Below are positions 1 to 12,000 of a DNA stretch of 55,794 bases, piece after piece. Source of the DNA: Priapulus caudatus (taxonomy: Eukaryota; Priapulida; Priapulimorpha; Priapulimorphida; Priapulidae). Made by a program: the position numbers and the translations under genes. The notes beneath the pieces were generated by a model. That model was not told the DNA's origin and ran no database searches. It saw nothing but the letters and a program-made list of their open reading frames with translations. Positions within the stretch are counted from its first letter, which is position 1, and each line of letters starts with the position of its first letter. Where the stretch lies: assembly GCF_000485595.1 (NCBI RefSeq), contig NW_014577708.1, positions 41,371 to 97,164 on the forward strand, given 5' to 3'.

Positions 1-19
1 CAGATAGTGACGTTGTCAC

Positions 20-118
20 GATGAAGAATATAATAACGACAACGCTAACGACGGTGACGACGATGACGACCGTGACGATGATGATGACGATAATAATAAC
101 AACGACGAGGATGATGGC
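20..118. repeat. Imperfect ACG/ATG trinucleotide repeat
   Basis: The stretch is mostly ACG, ATG and ATA triplets. A short open frame across it is Thr/Met-only low complexity, so I do not call it coding. Confidence 0.8.
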
Positions 119-352
119 TAGCACAAAATATCTCGTGTTTAGCTTTGAAGTCTTTTTATTGTTGTCAGGAGATTTCCTTACATTATACATTATAGACATT
201 CTGAGGTCGGTTTCGTATAGAACGTCCGATGCTATTAATCGCCCTTCATCGGGAAATGCGACCAAAGGATTCGGCAATTGAATTTGGCCAAGTAAGACGA
301 ACTTCAAAGCGGGTAGCCGCATAACCAGTCACGTAGCCCACGGTGAGACGCC

Positions 353-547
<195 letters not shown>

Positions 548-891
548 CAGAAGCGACCCATCCTCACCGGAAGTGACGTCACGTGGTCGCGTTGCAGTGT
601 TGTCACGTCACGTGGGCGTGGTCACGTGGTGTCTCTCGACCAATCAGAAGTCGCCCTCAGGGCCAGAGTACAGGTTTCCCTACTACTTGCGTGCGTGTGT
701 GTTTGTGTGTGTGTGTGCATGTGCGTGTGCGTGCGTGCGTGAAAGCGCGTGTGTGAGTATATGCTGCGCGCATGCGTCGTCCGTACTTTTTCCGAAGTCT
801 CGCAAACTATGCTCTGACAGCCTGCCACCTCTGCATTACCGTTACATCACACCCTCACGCGAGTGTTCGCTTACCGGAGACCGGGGATCAG

Positions 892-1030
892 CCTGCCACC
901 TCTGCTGGACAATAAGCGGGATGACAGCGAGGGCGTCCGTTTCGTGGGTTCTCAGCTCGACGCCGCCCCTAGTTACGAAAGGCAAGAGCAGAAGAACATG
1001 CAGCTCGATACTACGAGTCTGACGCAAACT
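892..1030 (+). CDS. Candidate internal exon of an unrecognised gene
   Basis: An acceptor-like CAG at 889-891 is followed by an open frame of about 46 residues ending at a good donor, ACT|GTACGT, at 1031. The translation is mixed and hydrophilic (for example SEGVRFVGSQLD and SYERQEQKNMQLDTTSL), unlike the low-complexity frames nearby, and it has no homopolymer bias. I do not recognise the family. No partner exon was found within the first 3 kb. The 17 bp at 889-905 also occur at 818-834, so part of the acceptor region has been duplicated. It could equally be a chance open frame. Confidence 0.3.
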
Positions 1031-1080
1031 GTACGTAGCAGTGCATCCGAGAATCTCCTGAAACCTCTTAAACATATATA

Positions 1081-2029
1081 TAAAATTCTATAAATCTTCC
1101 AAAACAATAAATAAACGATTGCGACCAGACTGGAATGAGATGATTAAGTAGCTGATGTACACGAAACGAGAGGTTCATTAGTAGAACGACGATTATTCCT
1201 AATAGTATTCCTAAGATGATGACGTCAGATTACCCCTAGTCCAAACGCTTTGCTATAAACCGTTGTCAGCGTATTGATTATGATGGATACCAGATGTCGT
1301 AGCTTCAATAAAACCAGACGCTGAACACATTTTTTTCCGAGAGGAGGGTGTATGAAAGGGCATACACTCGCGCTCTGCTAAGTTATTAACTCGAGGTGGA
1401 GAACATGGCTACATCTTTCTATTATGTGTTATCTATCATTGACGACAGTTGACCTCATGGCTATCATCGTTACCATCCATAGAAATAATATACTAGTTAG
1501 ACTAATCCTAGTGTCTCTATATATTTTTATGTTTCCATCGTTGCCAGCTCTGCCGGCTTTCCGTATCACGCCTCCTACGCAACGGTCATTGGGAACGAAT
1601 AGTCCGGGCTCAGTGTTATCGTGCGACGTTGGCCTTTTTTAAGTACAGTGTACATGTACTACATTATAAGAACGTAAACATTTTGTTATTATTTGCAATA
1701 TTGTTATGAGGCATCACTTATAATATATTTAAACATGGATTAAATATAAAGATATAAGTCATATATTGAACATATTTTGTTAGAAACTCAATCTATAATT
1801 ATTTAAAAAAACAAACATCTTTAACCATACCAATTCATGTCAGAACGTCCAAAGCCACGAAAGTATATTATTTTGCCATCCAGTACTTTACCACTGACAT
1901 CAATCATAGCACGAGGATAGCGCGTCTAGAAAAAAAAGTGTATGATTTAATTAATTATTATGAACACAGAATCATAAAGCTTCTACAGTATTCCTATCCC
2001 TCCTGTATCTTTTCCGCGCTTTCTCGCGC

Positions 2030-2032
<3 letters not shown>
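1081..2032. other. AT-rich non-coding stretch
   Basis: I see no convincing exon, RNA gene or mobile element here. Short open frames lack splice context and recognisable motifs. Confidence 0.5.

Positions 2033-2122
<90 letters not shown>
2033..2122. repeat. (TC)n microsatellite
   Basis: About 90 bp of uninterrupted CT dinucleotides. Confidence 0.95.
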
Positions 2123-2124
<2 letters not shown>

Positions 2125-2698
2125 TCGCTCTCTGCTCTCTCAATATATATGAGTATACTAAATAGTTAAAATATGGAGCAGTGGAATAATGATAATAAAA
2201 ACTGACGTGCCCGGCGGGACATTCGGTAGACGCGTGCTCCCAAAAGCCTCCAGCTACCTCCTCTATACTCAAAAGCATCTTCAGGTGAACCATTCAACCT
2301 GAAAGTAGCCGCCAAAGGCGTCATAAAGCCGATATAGAGGCAACTTTGGATGATATGTACCGTGTTTCGTTGCATTCAGCACAGCAAATGCACAATTTGA
2401 CTCATGAATCAATAATTCAAGAATCATGCGACTCAAGTTCAATATAACCATACCAATCAAGCAATGCTGAAAACTAGCGTGGATCCTCGCCCCACCCCCG
2501 TTCTAGGGCCTTGATAATATCGAAAAAAATCGCCCAAATTTAGCGTACAAGACGGTACGACATCAAGCGTTGTTCTCGTTTGCTCGCTCACGTGCGCTCA
2601 CAGCCACAGCTCGCATACCCCGGCTCGTCGTAAGTTCACAGATTCCAGGCGTCTGAGACGACATGCGCTGTCATCACCAAGCAGACATCAGCTCTTCA

Positions 2699-2956
2699 TT
2701 AGTGACTAAATTCCGGAAACAGCACGGCATGCACGGGCCGTACTGGAACGTCAGTGTCTACGCTGCAACCGTCGCATTTTCTCTCCAAAGCTGCTACTCG
2801 CTCTGTCAACTGCCGCATCTCTGCCTCTATCTGCAACTTAAAGCTTCTCATTTCAGCGTGGTTGCCGTTCTTCATCGGCCCGGGGTTCTGTGCATTTACA
2901 TTTATCACTAACATACAGCACAGCACGGCCGACAGGCGGATGAAGGCAGTATGCAT
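2699..2956 (-). CDS. Candidate first exon of a secreted coiled-coil protein
   Basis: Read leftwards from an ATG at 2956, the frame gives a clear signal peptide: MHTAFIR, then a hydrophobic core (LSAVLCCMLVINV) and an A-Q cleavage site about 22 residues in. A Gly/Pro/Asn linker follows, then a short amphipathic helix with heptad-like Leu/Met spacing (LQIEAEMRQLTERVAALERK) and a CDGC motif. The frame stops at 2699, but donor-like GTAGAC and GTACGG sequences follow the CDGC, so the exon may splice to sequence left of it. Signal peptide plus short coiled coil before a ligand-binding domain is common in secreted C1q-like, lectin and fibrinogen-like proteins. No such domain is visible here, so the function is unknown. 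Confidence 0.45.
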   Translation of the reverse strand: MHTAFIRLSAVLCCMLVINVNAQNPGPMKNGNHAEMRSFKLQIEAEMRQLTERVAALERKCDGCSVDTDVPVRPVHAVLFPEFSH

Positions 2957-3156
2957 TTTGCGTTGAGGCAGCGGCAACCAACTAGCCAATACCCGCGAGC
3001 GGACACCTATGAAAACTTGCTACGCGTGCGGGTATATTGGACACGAACATGGCGTTACGCACCCTTTCGAGTCCAGAGGCACGACACCACAAATCAACAC
3101 ATGGGCACCACGACCACAGTGGCCATACACACGGCCTCTCGGCGCACCGCACGCAG

Positions 3157-3293
3157 AGAGAGAGAAGCGAGAGAAGAGAGCGGGGGGAGAGAGAAGAGAG
3201 AGAGAGAAATTAAGAGAGAGATAGAAAGAGAGAGAAAGGAGAGGAGAGAGAGATGAGAGGCACGAGAGAAGAAGAGAGAGAAGAGAGATGCGA
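3157..3293. repeat. (AG)n-rich low-complexity tract
   Basis: Interrupted AG/GAGA repeat. Arg/Glu or Ser/Leu open frames through it are repeat artefacts. Confidence 0.9.
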
Positions 3294-3339
3294 GAAATAC
3301 GGTCGCCTCACCTCCCACTTCTTCCAGTGTTGCCATATG

Positions 3340-4100
3340 GGGGCCAGCTGCCTTTGTCCTCCCAATTGCCGTTGGCCGGGTGCTACGTGATAAGGGTAAT
3401 CATGAGGCGGATAGGGAAAGCCGGCTCAAAATAGGTCTCGTGTTTCTGTGGCCCGCGCCCTGGTGTTCTCCCTTGTCTGCTCGGCGCGGGGGCTCTGTTT
3501 TGCGTTGGTTCGTCGCGTGGTACTGCGCTTATAATTCAGTCACTCACCTGGCTGTTTAGTTTTGTCCCCGACGATGTATTTGATGTTGTATAGGTTGTTT
3601 TCTTTGGTTTTAACATTTTGTGTCGTTCGTTTTTCAGTCTCGTCTGGTGGGGGGCTGAGTTTGCTGTGAGGCTGATGATGCGTGCATCGGGGTCAATAGT
3701 TTTATAGATTTATCGCCAGCAACCGGATTGACTATCTTGATCCGCCTCTGTAGACCTGACCTCCAGCGAGAATCAGTATGTTAATGTAACTATCTCACCG
3801 TAGCGGTGATGGGTCTGCGGCCAAAAATTATTACGGAACGATGTACACACCTCCACGTCACGGCTCCAATGCGCGCACGTACCGTAACAGCTGGGGTATA
3901 AAATCAATCAACCAGTGTGCTGGTACCAGAAGAGAAGGTGTGCACTGTACACTTTCTGCAATGGCCCAGATGGTTCCGACAATGTAGCGAGATTATAGTG
4001 ACGGCGATACTCAGCCTACATAAAATGGCAAACATTAAAACATGGCGTGGACTCTTCGCAGTTATATCAAAGTAAGTTAAACAAGGAGTCCATGACCCGG
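3340..4100. other. Non-coding stretch, nothing recognised
   Basis: No long open frame, no inverted repeat and no splice-bounded exon was seen. Confidence 0.45.
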
Positions 4101-5520
4101 CATCTTTCAGTCATCTAGAGGGGGGGGCCAGGCTAACGCCTATACACACACCCGTGTGGGGGCTGGGCGGGGGGGGGGGGCGGACGAGAAACGTAAAGAT
4201 TAGCTGGAGAGCTGCGCAGAAAATGAGGTAAGACACATAGCAACAATCGGGAGAAAAACAAGATGTTTCTGGGCGCCGTGCTTGGAGGGTTGAGGGCGGG
4301 GCGGATGACGAGTACTAGGTGAGGAAGGGAGAGGAGGGGAGGGTAAGGTGGGAGGGGAGGGGTGAGCGGGGCGTCACTAAGGAAGAGGGGAGGTAGGGCG
4401 TGACCGAGGATGTGAAAAGTTTTAGCGGCGGGGCACGACTCTGACGCGGAGCGCGCACCATGCGGTGTGGCGCGGAGCGACAAGAAAATGGTGGTTCGTG
4501 TACAACCCCTGGGGTGGGGGGCGGGGGGGGGGGGTCGCCAGAGGGGTCGAACACGGCCCTTGTGTCGGCGCCGGGGGGGAGGGGGTGTATAGGGCGTCTG
4601 AGGTGTCGCGGGGCCGGGAGGGGCCCTCGGGCGGGTGGTTGCGAACGCTGAACCTCAATTCAATATCCACTTAAACCCAAAAACAAACAGTAAATATAGT
4701 GTACAACGATAAAATGTAAAATAACGACAATCGGGGATCCTAGTCTTTCGGGCGGTAGAGTGTGAATAAACGCACGCGATAGAAAGACAGCCTAAGACAG
4801 AAGAATAGGTCACGCGGGCGAGGGTAGCCAATTGCGGGCGAGCGTCGAGTTCAATAGAGCTGGTTTTTCCTGTCCTAGACGTCTTAACGGTCGTTCCCAG
4901 GGCAAAGCTGATGGGGTGAGGATATGTGGTGAAAAAGGGAGAAGATAGAACTGCCCAGGAGAAAAAGGCTGGAGGCCCGGGCCTACAGTGCTACATGTGA
5001 CTGGCGCACGCCTGATAAATATATCAAAGCGTATGAGCGAGGGAGAGAGACGGACAACGGGGGAGAGAGGCGGATAGACCAGCGGCAGGTAGTTGTATTG
5101 AGGCTTAGGATTGAAACGGGGGCGCCGTTTATTTGTGACGGGGGGGATGCGTTGGGGTGATGAGTTGATGGCGGGGGCAGCTCTTCGGCGGTACGCTGTG
5201 CTGAGAATTGCGGAGGGACGGGAGATAAACGCGGGGCCGTAGTTCGGACGATGACCTACGGCTAGGGGGAGCAACTGAGCTGGAAGAATCTGGGTGGAGG
5301 TGTCGTGGTGAGAAAACAGCGCGGGGGAGCGGCGCGAGAGTTGCGGATGTGATACTGCCCGAGGAGGCTGGTCGCTGGCGGTCTAGTGCGGACTTCCTGG
5401 AGGTTCGTGCACAGAAGCGCGTCGGCGGGGCGTGGGGGCGGCGTCAGCGGGGGGGGCATGGACAAAAAACTTTCTTTCCCCGTCACCGATCTTGCGTCCA
5501 GCAATGCCAGTCATTGACCT
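4101..5520. other. G-rich, strand-asymmetric low-complexity region
   Basis: The plus strand is strongly G-rich, with runs of 8-11 G near 4172, 4528 and 4575 and many GGGAG/GGAG steps. The minus strand therefore gives long Pro/Ser/Arg-rich open frames that look compositional: they lack motifs and sit in several frames at once. The many closely spaced G runs give G-quadruplex potential. I see no supported gene. Confidence 0.6.
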
Positions 5521-7050
5521 GCACCATTATCCACAAAACTCTAATGATTTACAAAATGATTATATGCTCCTATTATATATATGTATAGTAAGTAGAGGTA
5601 GATGGATATAGGTATATCAGATAGATAAACAGGAACCATATTCCTATATCATACACCTGATATAGATGATATATATAAGCTCTATAATAGACTATATGCT
5701 CTGGTAAACTGCTGAAAAACCAAGGACCACATATAAGCAAATAACAATATATAGTATAAACTCCTTGTAATAACGTATGATCAGCGCTACACCAGCGCGA
5801 CCGGAATCAACATACAGTCCACAAAAAACCAAGGATCTACAATATAAAATAAACTTATATGTAGCCTTGCAGCGCAAAACCACAAAACAAACCAGTGCAG
5901 TAAGCGCCCGGGGTGGGCGTGCACACTGACGATTTGACGCAGCCCGTGGAACCGGAAGTATCAAATATCTCATAAAACTGCATACGCGACTATAGATTCT
6001 TTTTGGTGCAAAGTGGGGCGTATACAGGGCGGGGGCGGGCGGGGGGGGGGGGGCGGGGGCGTAGGCGAGGCTAGTGCAAGGGGGGGGGCGGACTTGGAGC
6101 GGAGTAGGGGCAGAGACGCTGGGGCGGAGGGAGAGCGGGTGAGATACGTAGACTAGGGGACGGGGGAGTGGCGAGTAGAAGGCTCTAGGGAGACGAGAGA
6201 GAGCCAGTACGAATCGCGAGGCGTGTGCCGGGGGGCGGCAGCGGGGAGACTAGGGGTCGGGGGCTGTGGGTATGGCCGGAGCGAATATGGAGTGTCGCAG
6301 ACTAGCGCAGGGCGGCGGCGGGCAGCGTTCGGGCGCAGGCGAGTCTAGATGGGGCGTAGCCGTAAGTGGAGAGAGAGGCTGTGCTGCGGGCCGAGGGGGG
6401 GCGGACTGGCAACGGGGGCGGGTCATGGGAAGACGGCGGAGACGGAGACAGTCGGGGGGCGAGGAAGGGGGGGTCGGACGGATCAGCGCGGGGGTCTGCG
6501 GGGAGGTGAGCGGCGAGAGAGGCCGCGAAACGCTGCGACCATTTTAATACCAATTCCCAAACGCGGCAAACGCTGCCAATCACGCCATGATACGGTACTA
6601 AGTATAAACACGGTTCTGTGGCCGTGTGCGCGCGCGGCTCAGTGAGAGCACGGGGTGCAGAATAACGGCAGTCAAGGCGCTGGAGACAGGTGCTACGGAG
6701 GCATGAGTTCATAGCGCAGAGCACGTGTGAGCTACATGGCGGGAGTAGAAATAACTAGGTGGCGCGGGGGTAGCTGGGGCTAGAGGACATGATCGTCAGA
6801 CGTATGGCGCGAGCTGAGGAGAACTTACAATAAGCGGGCCGTGTGTCACGACGCATAACTGACATACAACCGGGTATGCCGAGCGGGGGGCAACTATGGG
6901 CTGGACGTAGGGGCAGACGCTGCGGAGGACGTCAGAAAAAGTAGGCAGTGCGCAAAATTTGTCGAACGACCTTGGCGTACTGGGAGAGGGGGGACTGTTG
7001 AGTACCGACGTGCTTCCGAGCGCGGCTTAACTTTATATGAACAGGCTTAC
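5521..7050. other. AT-rich segment followed by a second G-rich segment
   Basis: 5521-6000 is AT-rich with TATATA steps and the direct repeat AAACCAAGGA at about 5718 and 5827. 6010-6560 repeats the G-rich composition of 4101-5520, with runs up to 12 G near 6040. 6560-7050 is mixed and CpG-containing. No gene is supported. Confidence 0.5.
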
Positions 7051-8122
7051 CCATAACTATCGACGCTACGCCAGCGATTCACAAAATTTTTGGATATCGT
7101 CCGCAATAACCGGCTCCATCGCAAAGTGTGAACAGCTGCCAATAACACTGATTCGAGCGGTTTCGGGCGAAATATAGACAGATTTTCACGCTCCATTATC
7201 TTAGCGCATCTGCAGGCGATAGGAAGCACGCAGGGACATGCGCGTGTTAGGTATATAACAAGGTAGACAGCTGAGCAACTAAGACAGGCAAAGACGGGGA
7301 AGTTATAATTCCGGCAAACTGCAACATGTTTCAGCATTCACGCAGTTGACGCTCTCCTGCTCTCTGATGCTACCTACTGGGCCTTGATATACGCTCTTGA
7401 TATATATATATATACACATAAATGTGACTCATGTTAGCACTTTTATGTAGTCGAATACCAAGCCAACTTGTAAACGGTCTCTTCCATAAATAACGTTTAA
7501 TATATGATACAAAACATGTACAGTAAATGTGTTCATGGTGACCGTTAACATTATCCAGTTTAGAACTGATACAATCTTTTCAGACTGATACCTTCATGAT
7601 GAATATCAACACGTAATTGAAGCTGTTTAGGACTTTACCACTATTACGATGGACGGATGCAGGTGACATGTGGACGGACGACAGTACTCTTGTAAGAAAC
7701 CATTCTAAAAATACATTAGATGCCCTAAAAACTACACAATAACCAAACGTCTATTAATAAAATAAAAATAAAATGGAAAACATTGATATTTAGAACACAA
7801 CCTACCAAGTACAAGAATTACAGGACTAGAATCTGTTGAATGGATTGATATTCATGAATTCTATTAATGCAAATTTTAATTATATTTAAAAGATGATTTA
7901 GAACAGGATGAAAACCATGACTATGTAGAGTTGTCAACAATACTTGCAGAGAAACTATGAGCTCAGAATATTGTAAACGTATAGTGTAACACTATATATC
8001 ACTGTAAATATTCACCAACACTATTCATAGTCTTATGAGAATACAGTAGTAATGCAGTTTGCATCAGCATCAATACAGTAGGAATGTCCAGCAGCTAGAA
8101 CTAGACTTCATAGATGGCGCCA
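7051..8122. other. Spacer downstream of NPHP1 (includes its 3' UTR)
   Basis: Mostly AT-rich with a short TA tract at 7387-7400. Sequence just below 8123 should include the NPHP1 3' untranslated region. I could not place a poly(A) signal on the minus strand with confidence. Confidence 0.4.
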
Positions 8123-8269
8123 TCAGCTCTTGAGGTGGTGACTGAGTAGGTCGAAAGCCAGCTCACTGACATCTAATGGTTCGAACTGAGAATCACTTGA
8201 GAGGAGTGATGCAAGCACGCGCGATTCCTTCACCTTCTTGACATGCTTGCTTATCTCTTCACGGCGTGC
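8123..8269 (-). CDS. NPHP1: NPHP1 terminal coding exon
   Basis: The exon opens after CTTTAG and encodes 48 residues plus a TGA stop at 8125-8123. It includes [20 protein letters not shown] and then an ELAFDLL ending. This aligns with the vertebrate NPHP1 C-terminus, where a short helix precedes LLSPDG, an EPFDLSEQ-type motif and the final helix. Phase 0 joins it to the exon ending at 13662. The 5.4-kb intron between them contains the gypsy element and a repeat copy. Confidence 0.88.
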   Translation of the reverse strand, partial: ARREEISKHVKKVKESRVLASLLSSDSQFEPLDVSELAFDLLSHHLKS

Positions 8270-8968
8270 CTAAAGCAGAAGAATCAATAAATGTTTGTGT
8301 GCATGCGCGCGTGCATACAAGTTACAGGTTCCCACGACTGCATGCACATACACAGACGTCCCAAGTGTCCCGGTCTCACCAGGACCGTCCAGGTGTCCCG
8401 TTAAGATTCCAGAAAGTCCTGGTCATAACATTTTTCAGCCATATTTTAAAATTTACATCAGTAAATTACTACATTTGCCGTGGTTGTTGATGTACTTTGA
8501 TTCCAGCGAACAATAAAAGGCCACAAATGTCACACTTGTTTTTTTTTGCATTTTCATTTTGAATTTGCATTTTTATTGAAATGTATACTTTATAAAAAAT
8601 GGTGGTGCACCGCGACCAACACATGTCGCAGCCCGGAACAACCTTTTCCCTGTTTTTGCGCACTGCGAAAAAACGGCGATGGACAATTATCACAAGCGAT
8701 CCCTTTCTTGGATTTTCCCAACTTGGGACCTCTGACATACAATTAGTAGTAAATTCGTTTGTGCATCACATAACAAGAGCCGCAGAGCGTCTGGGCTCAT
8801 CTGAGGTCTGTTGCTACGGTTATAAATGTCAAATTTCAGTCGTGCGTAGTGCCACATTTGTTAGGCGCAGATATATGCAGATACGCAGTTGCATACACAT
8901 CATGTCAGCAAACATTTTTTTATTGCAGAGAGAGAGCGAGAGAGAGGAAGAAAGAGAGAGAGGGGGCA

Positions 8969-9010
<42 letters not shown>

Positions 9011-12000
9011 GGCAAGAAGAGAGAGAGAGCGGGCAAGAGGAGAGAGAGGGAGAGAGTCAGTCAGACTAAATTGTTTATAAACAAATAACACCCACGCGGC
9101 GCGCTACTGTATCAGTTACGTCATCGATTGAAATGTACACTCCGATTTCGCCGTGCGGCATCCAAACTTTTGACGAAGATAACGGGCAGAGGTAAGGCAG
9201 ACGCACGTATAACGTACAGATTTCTTCAATGTTGGGAAGGATCAACACATATCGACTGACAGTCAACCATCGGGCTCTGCAGTGTCCACAAGCCAGCATG
9301 CTCCACCATATCCCGACATTGCACACTACTGTAACGTCGACGGAGAGAGCCATGACAGGAGAGGAGAGGGTTATGGAGGAGTACATCAACGACCTACCGG
9401 CCCGACACCGTGGGTCTCTCCAGTGGTCTGTGTCCCGAAGAAAAACGGACAGCTCCGGGTGTGCATCGACATGCGATGTGCAAACACAGCAATAAAGAGG
9501 GAACGCCACTCAACGCCTACAATCAACGAGCTTGTGAACGACCTCAACGGTGCGACAGTGTTTTCTAAGCTAGACCTAAATCAAGGCTATAACCAGCTAG
9601 AACTCGACGAGGCATCACGGTACATTACAACGTTCGCCACACACGTCGGCCTGAGGCAATTCACCAGGTTGAATTTCGGCATCTGTAGCGCTGCCGAGGT
9701 TTTTCAAGAAGCCATCAGACAAGCCCTAGCCGGTCTCAATGGTGTCATCAACCTGAGCGATGACATACTCGTTTTCGGAAGTGACCAAACGGCACACGAC
9801 GAGAATCTCCGAGCAGCATTCCAACGTCTGAGGGAAAAAGGGCTCACTCTCTCCAAGAAGAAGTGCGAGTTCAACAAAACATCACTTGAATTCTTCGGTC
9901 ACATCTTCTCGAAAGCAGGTCTTGCCGCTGATCCATCGAAAATCCAAGCAATTCTGGAGATGGAACCGCCAAAGTCTGCATCCGAGATCCGTAGTCTCCT
10001 CGGAATGTCAAACTACTGCGGGTCCAGATTCGTCCACGACTACGCAACAATCACGCACGACCTCCGAGAACTGACCAAGAAAGACATCCCGTGGCAATGG
10101 TTGGCAAAACATCAAGCAGCATTCAATGCGCTGAAGACCGCACTGACACAAGCGCCAGTACTGCGGTACTTCGATCCCTCATTGGCAACTGAACTGCACG
10201 TCGATGCCAGTCCTGTAGGTCTCTGCGCAATTCTGATGCAGGCAGAGAAAGACGGCACGTGTCACACTGTACAGTATGCCAGCAGAGCGCTCACACCAGT
10301 TGAACAGCGTTACAGCCAAACAGAGCGCGAAGCCCTGGCTGTAGTATGGGCCTGTGAACACCTTCACATCTATGTGATGGGAAGTCCGGTAACCATATAC
10401 ACCGACCACAAACCACTGGTGCCGCTGTACAATAATCCGCGGTCAAAGCCTCCAGCACGTATCGAACGTTGGACACTCAGACTCCAGCCGTACGAGATCG
10501 AGCAGGATCCAGGACAATCCAGCAGATTACCTGTCAAGACACACACCTAGCGTCACTGAGTGCTCTAGGAGAGAGGAGAGGGTTATGGAGGAGTACATCA
10601 ACCAGATTGCTGCTACTTCTGCACCCAAAGCAATGACCCTGACTGAACTCCACAACTGCACCGAACGCGATGCGACCCTGCAAGCTGTCATTCACGCCAT
10701 CCGTTTTGGCAAATGGGAGATCGCGAGACAACGACCCGGTGTTAACACAGCATCATTCGATCGAATTCACAAAGTTCGAGGGGAACTGTCTGTGACCGAA
10801 TCCGGCAACTTGATTCTACGTGGCACACAGATTGTTGTACCACATGAACTGCAACAACGCGCTGTCGAGCTGGCACACGTTGGTCATCAAGGCATGGTCA
10901 AGACGAAGGCGCTCATACGTGAGAAAGTGTGGTTCAGCGGTATAGACCATCGAGTAGAGGAAATGATTCGTAGTTGCATGGCATGCCAGGTAGCAACGCC
11001 AACCCAAACACGGGAACCCCTAAAAATGTCGGCACTGCCTGAAGGTCCATGGTCAGAGATCAGCACTGATTTTGGACAGGTACCTGGCATGGGTACGCAC
11101 TTTATGGTAATCTCCGACGACTTCTCACGCTACGTCGTCGTGGAACCAGTGTCCTCTCTCACAGCAAATGCGGTCATCCCTGTCCTTGACAAGATCATTG
11201 GAGAATTCGGTGTACCCGATGTGGTCAAGTCGGATAACGGACCCCCCTTCAACAGCAGCGCATTCTCTGACTATGCACGGCACAAAGGCTTCAAGCATCG
11301 TAAGATTACTCCGCTGTGGCCGCTCGCAAACGCCGAGGCAGAACGCTTCATGAAGACGTTAAAGAAGTCTATTAAAGCTGCCATAGTGGAAGGAAAAAGC
11401 TGGAACCAGGAGCTGCACAGCTTTCTGTTGAACTATAGAGCAACTCCTCACAGCAGCACTGGCGTACCTCCAGCTACGCTGATGTTCGGGAGGGCCATCA
11501 AAACAACCCTACCCCGGATCGCGTACGAGAAACCGCAGCACGACGTCCGCCAGAAGGACAGCGAGTCTAAAGCGCGGATGAAGGTGTATGCGGATCGAAA
11601 GGCATATGTCAGAGAGTCTGGTATAAAGATTGGTGAACCGGTGCTCCTGAAGAGAGAGGGCATGAGGAAGTCCGACCCCCCGTTTGGTCCGAAACCCCTC
11701 GTTGTGACGAAGAGAAACGGATCGATGGTGACAGCAGAGCGTCATGGAAAGACTGTAACCAGAAACTCGTCCCGATTTAAACGCTCCCCCACACGTCCAG
11801 AAGACGTCCCGACGTCATCGGATGAGGAGGAGGAAGAGCTGGGTTTACACCAATACCCCGGACCAGACGATCCGCCGCCGGACACTGTGGTCCAGCACGC
11901 TCCAAGGCTACCTGAGGTGCAAGGTAGACCGCAGCGAGAGCGCCGGCTGCCGGAGAGATTTAAAGACTTCGTCATGGCGTAGACATTCCGTTCAAGTTGG

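Noticed and set aside
4133-5504. Several overlapping proline-rich minus-strand frames
   Set aside because: They reflect the G-rich plus strand. Frames overlap each other and carry no conserved motif.
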